From contig NZ_AP025493.1 of the NCBI RefSeq assembly GCF_024347515.1, positions 1,798,001 through 1,862,000 on the forward strand: 64,000 nt of DNA, given 5' to 3'. Below are positions 27,501 through 34,526 of this stretch, one piece after another; position 1 is the stretch's first letter; each line of letters starts with the position of its first letter. This stretch comes from Vibrio gigantis (GTDB lineage: Bacteria > Pseudomonadota > Gammaproteobacteria > Enterobacterales > Vibrionaceae). The position numbers were made by a program, and so were the translations under genes. The notes beneath the pieces are model-generated. The model saw nothing but the letters and a program-made list of their open reading frames with translations, did not search any database and was not told where the DNA came from.

Positions 27501-27947
27501 ACTTACCTAGATGACTGGATCAGTACCCAGAAACGCGACCTAGCTGACGGCAAAGATGGCGCAGACATTCGTTTAACAGCGGCTGAAAACCTCAAAAAAC
27601 AACTGGAAGCTATCCTGGCAGGTGAAAAGGGCTTGGATATATTCGTGCGCTGGAAACCGTTAGAAGAACAACCTATTGGTTGGAACCCAGACTTGAATGA
27701 TGGGGTTCGTTTGAACATCCGTCCATTTATGCTAGCGAAAGACGTGGGTAAAAAAGGCGCAGGTGTACTCCGTGGCAAGCCAAACATCCACTGGAAAAAA
27801 GACCGAGGCACAGATGTCGCTTCCGCTCCATGGTTTGATCTTGGCCCAGTCTACGGAGAGAAAGAGGGTAGTCGTATTAACGACCATCACCTGACGCTCG
27901 CTGAAAAGAAAGCGGCTAGGGAAGCTAAGGAGTCTTCAGGTGTCTAA
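24516..27947 (+). CDS. pglX: BREX adenine-specific DNA methyltransferase PglX
   Basis: A 1143-residue protein. SAM-binding motif I is LDPCCGSGHFLV at about 297-308; the catalytic motif IV reads TNVPY at about 474-478, in place of the more usual NPPY. Helical N-terminal (1-280) and C-terminal (about 780-1143) regions flank the catalytic core and probably recognise the target. PglX methylates one adenine of a non-palindromic site, marking host DNA as self in BREX. GAAGAAC precedes the ATG. It overlaps the next gene by 8 nt. The central region (codons about 480-780) is visibly more AT-rich than the flanks, consistent with exchange of the specificity part. Confidence 0.9.
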   Translation: MRQALDKTLRKKLEDTVVKARDIVEQAVFEALQRLGVAEAQAPSYLSEEERALRNKLRAHARQLGDKLKDGKQETERLINEMAYEHWHRMLFARYLEQNNLLMYDEYTPVTLDECFELAEEEPDCKDGWELAGRLAQKMLPQIFRVDSPVFDIKLSMNRVEELESLIAQLDPQTYQAQDSLGWCYQFWQTKKKDQVNKSGVKIGAQELSPVTQLFTEPYMVSFLLDNALGAWWANKRLSQDDLIRANNEQELRELAAIPGVSLEYLRFSKEEGAESWKPAAGGFEKWPENLSELKTLDPCCGSGHFLVAVFLMLVPMRMQLEGLSEKQAVDAVLRDNIHGLELDQRCVELAAFALALEAWRYPNAGGYRALPEFQLACSGMSIAEAQKEWNDLAKGDEALTDAIAWMQHTFKDAPTLGSLIEPKIELQNGQTPPWEQMHLALEKAANVSNEVKYLTQGLIKNAQLLASNYHWVVTNVPYLKRGNQDPLLQKFCENNYPKSKGDLATTFIERFYGFCGSLGMSSSVLPQNWMFLKSYEKFRVNIINNKTISMLNQLGSGAFEGISGEVVNVVLLMLKNSIAKPNYYIEGCDVSGNKTTSDKAKQLSCGVLKQVQQDAQLANPDSRVSLDIIQVGEKLGELAGGLHGQGSFDDPCYVFRFWERKVTNEGWIHQQTTGLADKTYSGLTNIFRWEDGQGMLANFMAEKAKAGYSSGKWKAGIAAWSKKGISISGMGRLFINAYSGGSFDTNVATIVPENEQHFLAMYCYLNSDDFIKDIRSIDKNLKVSCNTYVKVPFNLSEWSSKADVMYPNGFPLAYTDDPTQWIFHGHPCASVVWDEDTKTTTIGSLRQDYTVLQVAIARLLGYQWPAELDPEMELAPEMREVMKKNADFAGLIDDDGIVCIPAVRGEKTAAKRLETILHKAYGDEWTSSVEQNLLKAVKAKDLESWLRDKFFDQHSKLFQHRPFIWQVWDGLKDGFSALVNYHKLDYKGLERLIYTYLDDWISTQKRDLADGKDGADIRLTAAENLKKQLEAILAGEKGLDIFVRWKPLEEQPIGWNPDLNDGVRLNIRPFMLAKDVGKKGAGVLRGKPNIHWKKDRGTDVASAPWFDLGPVYGEKEGSRINDHHLTLAEKKAAREAKESSGV

Positions 27948-29628
27948 AAACATTACTGGGGCAGAGTATGCCCTTTCTAAAATCTTTAGTTCAGATTTCG
28001 ATTATGAAATCCCTCCGTATCAGCGCCCTTATGCTTGGACGACAGAACAAGCAGGAGAGCTATTCGACGACCTGTACGATTTTTATCAACATGAAGCCGA
28101 GGAAAGTTATTTCCTCGGTAGTATTGTTTTGGTGAAAGAGGAAAATAAACCTCATTCGCAAGTTATTGATGGTCAACAGCGGCTTACAACATTAACCATA
28201 TTGATCGCCGCATTGACTTCGTTGATGGAAGATGACGAAGCACGGAACGAATGTTTTACCTACATTCAGGAGCCAGGAAAGAAATTTCAGGGTATTCCAG
28301 CAAAACCTCGTTTGGCACTTCGACAGCGTGATCGAGAGTTTTTTGCCAATACAGTCCAAACACTGAAGTTTGATGAGCTTGCTAATATTGATGAAGCTAC
28401 GTTGGCGAATGAATCTCAGGTAAACATTCGCAAAAATGCTTTGCTACTTCAGGCTAAGTTACGTAAGTCGCTTGTTAACGAACAGTCCCTAATCAATTTT
28501 GGCGTGTTTTTAATGACGCGTTGCTTTTTGGTTGCAGTGACATCGCCAAGCCAACAGTCCGCATTTCGTGTTTTTTCTGTCTTGAATAACCGTGGTTTAG
28601 ATCTTCTACCATCAGATCTCATTAAAGCGGATGCTATAGGCAAGATTGCGGAACAAAAACGAGATGAATTTAATGATACGTGGGAAGCGATCGAAGTAGA
28701 AACTGGTCGAGATGATCTAAATGATCTTCTCACCTATATTCGAATGATTTACGCGAAAACCAAGGCAAAACGTGCGTTACTTGAAGAGTTTAAAGAACAC
28801 GTTTTAATAAAAACACCAGAGCCTGAAACGCTAATCAACGACATCATAATGCCTTACGCTGATGCGTACCTAATAGCGCGTGATTGCGCTTATCTATCTA
28901 CAGATAATGCTGGAGAAATTAACCAGGTACTTTATTGGTTGAACAAGATTGATAACTCAGATTGGTTACCTGTAGCTATAAGCTACCTTGCTAAATTTGG
29001 AACAGATAGTAATGCAGTGTTGGATTTCATCATTCGTCTGGAGCGTTTAGCGGCAAAGCTACATATATGCGCGGCTAACATTAACCAACGTATTGAGCGT
29101 TATGCCGATGTGCTTGATTGTATCGAGAGGTCTGACTCGTCAGATGTAGAATCTATAAATCTAACACAAGCTGAAGCACAAGAATTCGTTGACGTTATTA
29201 ACGGAAACGTTTATCACCTAACGGCTCGAAGACGTAATTACCTTATTCTTAGAACCGATTCTTTCCTTACCGATGGGGCAGCTAAGTACGAGCATTCTGT
29301 ACTCACTATAGAGCATGTACTACCCCAAACAGTAGAAGTCGAGAGTGATTGGGATAACAACTGGCCTGATGTCGAAGAGAGAGATAAGTGGACACATCGC
29401 TTGGCTAACCTTGTTCCTTTGACACAAAGGAGGAACTCTCAAGCTTCAAATTTTGATTTTGAGCGCAAGAAAACCGCATATTTCGGCGGTAAAAGCGGAA
29501 TCTCGTCCTATGTGTTGACAACGCAGGTTCTAAATGAACCAATATGGACGCCTGAAGTACTAGAACGCCGCCAACAAGAATTAGTAGACCTTTGCAAACA
29601 ACGTTGGAACCTTGATGTTAGTTGTTAA
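27940..29628 (+). CDS. GmrSD/BrxU-like DUF262-DUF1524 nuclease
   Basis: A 562-residue protein. The N-terminal DUF262 domain has YEIPPYQRPYAW (residues about 21-32) and VIDGQQRLTTLT (about 75-86), the NTPase-like DGQQR signature. The C-terminal DUF1524 domain has TIEHVLPQ (about 456-463), HRLANLVPLT and RRNSQASN, forming a His-Asn-type HNH nuclease. This is the layout of type IV enzymes of the GmrSD family, which cut DNA with modified cytosines. BrxU in a known plasmid BREX locus is the same kind of protein in the same place between pglX and pglZ, so it may complement BREX against modified phage DNA. It overlaps both neighbours. Confidence 0.85.
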   Translation: MSKNITGAEYALSKIFSSDFDYEIPPYQRPYAWTTEQAGELFDDLYDFYQHEAEESYFLGSIVLVKEENKPHSQVIDGQQRLTTLTILIAALTSLMEDDEARNECFTYIQEPGKKFQGIPAKPRLALRQRDREFFANTVQTLKFDELANIDEATLANESQVNIRKNALLLQAKLRKSLVNEQSLINFGVFLMTRCFLVAVTSPSQQSAFRVFSVLNNRGLDLLPSDLIKADAIGKIAEQKRDEFNDTWEAIEVETGRDDLNDLLTYIRMIYAKTKAKRALLEEFKEHVLIKTPEPETLINDIIMPYADAYLIARDCAYLSTDNAGEINQVLYWLNKIDNSDWLPVAISYLAKFGTDSNAVLDFIIRLERLAAKLHICAANINQRIERYADVLDCIERSDSSDVESINLTQAEAQEFVDVINGNVYHLTARRRNYLILRTDSFLTDGAAKYEHSVLTIEHVLPQTVEVESDWDNNWPDVEERDKWTHRLANLVPLTQRRNSQASNFDFERKKTAYFGGKSGISSYVLTTQVLNEPIWTPEVLERRQQELVDLCKQRWNLDVSC

Positions 29629-31657
29629 TTATTTAATCGAGCAGTTGCGAAACTCAGCAACTTTTAATAAATCAGTTCAAGTAGCACCTGCTGCCATTTT
29701 GTGGACAGACATTGATTGCCAATGGCAATCCGCAATGCCATACATCAAGCAGCAGTTGCCTGAACTAATTGAACTCGGTGAATACAAACCAGAAGAGCGT
29801 ACAGGCCCAGCGATTTGGGTTAAGTGTGCGATTGCTGCAAAACTAGAAGATTGCAAACTACCAGAAGATAAAACGCCAATCATTTATCTTCCTGGCGTTG
29901 GGCGAAAAGATTTGCGAGCTATTGAGCAATGCCCTGAGTATTTACAGCCGTTGGCTGAGCTGCAATACCGTGGTTGCTGGTGGGCGTATAACACGGCTGG
30001 ACGTGACTGGTCTGTTGGCTCGTTTCTAACTAACCCTAAAGTAGGTCTAGAACTCGACCTTGCAAAAGATACTAAAACCCAAGAAGCAATACTGAAGGTT
30101 TTGCCCGATCTACTAGAAACCCCAGCAACGAAGTTGATGGGTAAAAAGTTAGAAGCGGAAGATTTCTACTCTATTGTTCTAGATGATCCTATCAAAGACA
30201 TTTTGGGATGGTTAAACAACCCAACCGAAAAAGCTGAGCAATGGCAAGGCAGTAAGTGGGATATTTTCAGCCAGTCCTGTATATCAAGGTACGGTTTTGA
30301 ACCGAGCGAAGCGAATACGGCACTTGCTCTAGATTTGCTCTGTGATGCTCAAGGTGAGTGGCAAGGCGTATGGGAACGATTTGAAGAGACAGCAAGTAAC
30401 CTCCCTGCACTGGTGGACCGTTTAAAAACAGTAGTACCATCGGGACTTGCTTTTGAAGCACAAAATTATCTATCCGAAAATTTGCGTGATGAGTCCGTTA
30501 TTGAAGGCGCATTTAAGCAAATAGCAGGCAGTAATCGTGATAACCTGAAGCAGACGTTTACCACATTGTGGCATAACCAACAATCTCGCCAAGATTGGAT
30601 CTGGTCTCAACTAGGCTTTTCACCTTGGTTAGACATTTTAGAACAAGTTATGATTGTTCTTGAGCATACAGATATTCCATTCACTTCGGGTTCTCCTACG
30701 GGCATGGCGGAGTTGTATACCAGTCGCTTCTGGCAGGCTGATGCGGCTGTGCTAGATGCGATGGCAAAAGCAAAAGATATTCACCATCAGAAGTTGGTTG
30801 CAGATGTGCTGGCTGTCATTTATACACCGTGGTTGGAAAGGGTGGCGCTTAACTTCCAAGATCAAGTCCGATTGAATGGTTACCCTGGAGATAAACAGTT
30901 AAAAGAAACATCAGCAAACTACTCTGTTGGTAGCCAAGTGATTTTCTTTGTTGATGGCCTACGTTTCGATACTGCTAAGCTACTGGAGAACAAACTTTCA
31001 GCTATTGATGTAAATACCGATCTCACTTCTCAATGGTCTGCGCTCCCGTCATTGACAGCAACAGCCAAAGCCGCAGTAACACCGCTGGCTGATTTGCTCA
31101 CGGGTTTAGAGGATAACGATGACTTCATTCCAGCGCTAGCGAGTACACAAGCGTCTTTTAGTAGTCACTACCTTAAGAAGTTACTTGCTGAGCGAGGCTG
31201 GCAATACTTAGATGGCCTTGAAACAGGAGAACCGAATGGTTATGCCTGGGTGCAAACAGGAGACCTAGATAACTTAGGTCACAAGCAACAGTTAAAGATG
31301 CCACAGTACATCGAGCAGGTGCTGGATGATGTGGTGGCACGAATCCGAGGTCTATTGGACGCAGGGTGGAAGCGAATCAAAATCGTAACTGACCACGGCT
31401 GGCTATGGGTGCCAGATGGCTTGCCAAAAGGTGAAATTCACAAGTCATTAGGAACAAACCGCCAACGTCGCTGTGCGATATTGAAGAGTAATGCTCGATA
31501 CGATGGTTTAGTCGTACCTTGGTTCTGGAATCCGAGTGTTTCTATCGCGATGGCTCCTGGCATCTCAGGCTATGTGTCGGGTGATCACTATAATCACGGT
31601 GGTCTGTCATTACAGGAGTGTTTGACGCCTGTATTAAACGTTAGGAACGCTCAGTAA
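29615..31657 (+). CDS. pglZ: BREX phosphatase-like PglZ, short form (680 aa)
   Basis: The PglZ domain shows IFFVDGLRFDTAK (Asp near 447) and KIVTDHGWLWVP with the DHG metal-site residues near 592. The family belongs to the alkaline phosphatase superfamily and is a defining BREX core protein. At 680 residues it is shorter than the 800-plus residues of the common type 1 form, resembling the variant called PglZ type B. I start at ATG 29615; the frame can be extended by one TTG codon only. It overlaps the DUF262 gene by 14 nt and shares one base with the zeta-kinase start (TAATG). Confidence 0.86.
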   Translation: MLVVNYLIEQLRNSATFNKSVQVAPAAILWTDIDCQWQSAMPYIKQQLPELIELGEYKPEERTGPAIWVKCAIAAKLEDCKLPEDKTPIIYLPGVGRKDLRAIEQCPEYLQPLAELQYRGCWWAYNTAGRDWSVGSFLTNPKVGLELDLAKDTKTQEAILKVLPDLLETPATKLMGKKLEAEDFYSIVLDDPIKDILGWLNNPTEKAEQWQGSKWDIFSQSCISRYGFEPSEANTALALDLLCDAQGEWQGVWERFEETASNLPALVDRLKTVVPSGLAFEAQNYLSENLRDESVIEGAFKQIAGSNRDNLKQTFTTLWHNQQSRQDWIWSQLGFSPWLDILEQVMIVLEHTDIPFTSGSPTGMAELYTSRFWQADAAVLDAMAKAKDIHHQKLVADVLAVIYTPWLERVALNFQDQVRLNGYPGDKQLKETSANYSVGSQVIFFVDGLRFDTAKLLENKLSAIDVNTDLTSQWSALPSLTATAKAAVTPLADLLTGLEDNDDFIPALASTQASFSSHYLKKLLAERGWQYLDGLETGEPNGYAWVQTGDLDNLGHKQQLKMPQYIEQVLDDVVARIRGLLDAGWKRIKIVTDHGWLWVPDGLPKGEIHKSLGTNRQRRCAILKSNARYDGLVVPWFWNPSVSIAMAPGISGYVSGDHYNHGGLSLQECLTPVLNVRNAQ

Positions 31658-32373
31658 TGTCATTTCAAGAAGAGCAGATCACAGAAAAAGCGATTAAAGA
31701 AGCCAAGAAGCTCAAAAAGAAGCTAGCAAAAGAAATGGTCGATCACTTACCTCAGGAGGAGTCTGCTGTGTCGGTTTTCATGGCGGGTTCTCCTGGTGCA
31801 GGTAAGACCGAAACGGCTCGCAACATGATTAAGACCTTCAAGAAGGAGTCTGGCGTAGATCTTGTTCATATAGAAAATGATGAGTTACGCAAGGTGTTTG
31901 AGGATTACGACGGAATAAATTCGCCCTTATTTCAAAGGCCTGCTACTCTTTTAGTAGAAGCGATTCATGATAGAGCATTAAAAAGGGATGTGAGTTTTAT
32001 ATTAGACTCAACGCTCTCTAGTCTTGAAAAAGCCAAAGATAACATCCAGCGTTCTTTAAAACGTAATCGCTATGTTCTTATAATCTTTGTTTATCAAGAG
32101 CCAGAGCAGGCTTGGTGTTTAGTTAAAGCAAGAGAGATCGTCGAGGGAAGAAGGGTTCCTGAAGAAGTATTTGTGAATCAGTTTATGGAGTCACAAAGAG
32201 TAGTCAGTGAGTTGAAAAAGCTTTTCCAAGATCAAGTTGATATCATTTTCATTGAGAAAAACATTGACGGAAGGAACGAAAGGCCTCATTTTAATGTAAG
32301 TGATATTGACGCACTTCTGCGTAAAAAGTACAATCGCGAGTCCTTAGAAGCCATCGTTGGCTTAAATAAGTAA
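31657..32373 (+). CDS. Zeta-type kinase/toxin coupled to pglZ
   Basis: A 238-residue P-loop protein. Walker A is AGSPGAGKTET (about 43-53), followed by HIENDELRKVF with the acidic residue that acts as base in zeta toxins, FILDSTLSS, and a REIVEGRRVPEEVF lid-type segment. Zeta toxins phosphorylate UDP-N-acetylglucosamine and poison wall synthesis; related kinases have other targets. The start overlaps the pglZ stop, so it is made with BREX, in the position where brxL would be expected. Candidate roles are an abortive-infection effector guarded by BREX, or an addiction module. The substrate is inferred only. Confidence 0.78.
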   Translation: MSFQEEQITEKAIKEAKKLKKKLAKEMVDHLPQEESAVSVFMAGSPGAGKTETARNMIKTFKKESGVDLVHIENDELRKVFEDYDGINSPLFQRPATLLVEAIHDRALKRDVSFILDSTLSSLEKAKDNIQRSLKRNRYVLIIFVYQEPEQAWCLVKAREIVEGRRVPEEVFVNQFMESQRVVSELKKLFQDQVDIIFIEKNIDGRNERPHFNVSDIDALLRKKYNRESLEAIVGLNK

Positions 32374-32384
32374 TGGAGGGTAGG

Positions 32385-32552
32385 ATGTTCACTACAAAGC
32401 GTGAAAAGGTAAAATCAACCCCTTTCTCTGAGTTTGTGCGTAACGCTTCTTCAGGTGAGAAACGTAAGTTTTTTGATAAGGTGGTTAAAGAAACCATCGA
32501 AGAGCAGAAAACAATGATAGCGAAAGCTAAGCAGCACGATTGTCACTGTTAG
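32385..32552 (+). CDS. 55-residue antitoxin-like small protein
   Basis: ATG at 32385 follows GGAGGGTAGG, a very strong ribosome site, 11 nt after the kinase stop. The frame runs 56 codons: a short lead, then an amphipathic, Lys-rich helix (FSEFVRNASSGEKRKFF, ETIEEQKTMIAKAK) and a Cys-His-Cys end. A second in-frame ATG at 32373 overlaps the kinase stop. Small size, helix and close coupling to a zeta-type kinase suggest an antidote in the manner of epsilon, although order and sequence differ from the classic pairs. It is the last gene before the terminator. Confidence 0.6.
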   Translation: MFTTKREKVKSTPFSEFVRNASSGEKRKFFDKVVKETIEEQKTMIAKAKQHDCHC

Positions 32553-32578
32553 GCAATACTTCAACTAGTGTATTTAAA

Positions 32579-32605
32579 ACAAAGCCGCGAACATCGCGGC
32601 TTTGT
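32579..32605. terminator. Strong bidirectional terminator
   Basis: ACAAAGCCGCGA and TCGCGGCTTTGT form a perfect 12-bp stem with a 3-nt loop. It sits between the rightward BREX-kinase operon and the leftward SF2 pair and can end transcription from both directions. Confidence 0.85.
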
Positions 32606-32610
32606 TGTAC

Positions 32611-34470
32611 CTAGAAGACACTGTTATGTCGTATGCGGGAGGTTTGGACTTCGTGGTTAATAGGTTGGTTATCATCAAAAACCTCTGATAATGCTCCTCT
32701 TTGGTAAAGTACGATCAGGGTGTTGTTATCATGTTCTGCACCTAGTAGCCCACAAATTTCTTCCAGATCATCCGAATCTAAAGAACGCTTGAAAGCGTCC
32801 ATCTGACCAGAAAGGTTATAAGTACTAAATATACTCGCCATAACTCGCTTATCTTCAGTTTTTTCGCCTCCACCAGGGTTTACTATCTGGTTAAATGCCA
32901 CTTTCTCACCAGAATTTAACCGAGAAATAAAGTTTAATGTTCTCGATTTTGCACAGCTTTGAGTGCCATCGTCATAAGTGGCACCGTTTACCCACTGCGC
33001 CTTTATCCAGTTCTGGTGTTCGCCACGTAGAGCGCGGTTTTTCTTTCTGTAAGGCCCATCTTCAACGATTAGCTCTTTACGGATTAATTTGATGGCGTCT
33101 AAGAGTTCTTGATCAGCTGTATACACAGAAAAATCGAAGTCAGGCTCTTTTAGTTTTCCTGGAACGACCAAATAACGTTTTGTTAAATAAGACTTGGTAT
33201 CGATAACCTTCTTTTTTACTTTAGTTTCGCATGTGGGGGCTATTGTGGTGCCACGATCAAAGCCCTTGACGTCATAGCGAGAGCAAATTTGTTCGAATAG
33301 CTGATGCAGCCCATCAAACTCGTGGCTATTGTGGTTTGACTCTAAGTGATCAAGTAGCTCACCATAGGCTCTGACAGCATCTAGGTTAGTGTAGTGCTTT
33401 GCTGTTGTATTCTTGTGGTAGCCACAAGCACGACCAATATTAGCTTGTACAACCGCTGCAATATTAGCAATCGTGCTATCCCAAGAGTTGATAAGTGTTT
33501 CTTTCATCTCTTGACCGAAGTTAACGCCAGCCCTAAATCCCGCGACAGTGATTGCTATCAGCTTGTCATCAAATAATGCAGCAGTTTCGTATTCACGCTT
33601 AAAGTCATCAATAGAGCAGAGTTCATGATCTTCGAGACCTACTAGTTTTTGACCAATAATATGTATTTGATGTGGCTCAATACCATTAGAGAGCAAAACA
33701 TCTCTTGCAATTTTTGCCTGACTGCTAGGTACTCGAATTAATGACCAACCAGAGCCTTCATGTTCTTTGATTTGCCGAATAAAACGATTTCTCAGTAAAG
33801 AGCTTTCACAAAAGTCTCGCGAGTTTTCATCAAGCTTAATGATCTGGTTGCTCCGATGCATTTGCCTAATACCATGGTACTCGTCACTTGTTTTGTGAAA
33901 GACTAATGAAGTATTAAAGTTGTGGCGGAGTATCGAGTCTGCACCAGCCGCATATAGCGCACTAAACGGAGTTGCAGAGACAAAGGCAACATTGCAGTGG
34001 CGGTTGTCATGCTCAAGGTAATTGAAAACCTTGTCGTATCGCACGCTATCACTGCTTGAACCATAGTGGCACTCATCAATAATGATCAGTTTAGGAGCTT
34101 GAAACTTGAAGTGTGTCTTTAGTGCGGATTCAAAATTTGTAAAATTACTGACGACCACGTTTTTGCTAGCAGACAGGTCTTGTTTGGCCTGTTCTTGAAG
34201 CGCAAGGTCCGCCATGGTTACTAAATATAACGTGTCTTTCAGACATTTCCTGTCGATTATCACTTCATCTGAAAGCGAAAGTCTTTGCAAGCAAGATAGG
34301 GCAAGTGCAACCCCTGATTTACCAGATTGCATTTCCGCAGCAATGACGACTGCTCTAGATCCCGCTTTAAACTGGTTGAATGCTTGTTGTGCCGCTTCAC
34401 GCTGGTGTAGATACGTATTATTTGAGATTGTATGCTCAGTAAGTTTGCGGTGCTTATCAGAATTATTCAT
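32611..34470 (-). CDS. SF2 helicase-like ATPase, copy 2 (619 aa)
   Basis: The N-terminal half has SF2-type motifs: a variant Walker A AAEMQSGKSG at about 43-52, Walker B LIIIDECHYGS, motif III VSATPF, and a later IGRACGYH segment suggesting motif VI. The C-terminal half has no family I recognise (AQWVNG, NPGGGEKTEDKRV). It is a clear paralogue of the gene immediately upstream (34527-36512), sharing all these motifs and the C-terminal AQWVNG block. Unlike that gene it lacks an acidic insert after motif III. It is probably a nucleic-acid translocase; the role in defence is inferred from position beside BREX and from the tandem duplication. Confidence 0.75.
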   Translation of the reverse strand: MNNSDKHRKLTEHTISNNTYLHQREAAQQAFNQFKAGSRAVVIAAEMQSGKSGVALALSCLQRLSLSDEVIIDRKCLKDTLYLVTMADLALQEQAKQDLSASKNVVVSNFTNFESALKTHFKFQAPKLIIIDECHYGSSSDSVRYDKVFNYLEHDNRHCNVAFVSATPFSALYAAGADSILRHNFNTSLVFHKTSDEYHGIRQMHRSNQIIKLDENSRDFCESSLLRNRFIRQIKEHEGSGWSLIRVPSSQAKIARDVLLSNGIEPHQIHIIGQKLVGLEDHELCSIDDFKREYETAALFDDKLIAITVAGFRAGVNFGQEMKETLINSWDSTIANIAAVVQANIGRACGYHKNTTAKHYTNLDAVRAYGELLDHLESNHNSHEFDGLHQLFEQICSRYDVKGFDRGTTIAPTCETKVKKKVIDTKSYLTKRYLVVPGKLKEPDFDFSVYTADQELLDAIKLIRKELIVEDGPYRKKNRALRGEHQNWIKAQWVNGATYDDGTQSCAKSRTLNFISRLNSGEKVAFNQIVNPGGGEKTEDKRVMASIFSTYNLSGQMDAFKRSLDSDDLEEICGLLGAEHDNNTLIVLYQRGALSEVFDDNQPINHEVQTSRIRHNSVF

Positions 34471-34526
34471 GGTTAGTACCGAAAATGGGAGCTAACAAGC
34501 CCCCACTAAGATTAGTTGTGTACAGG

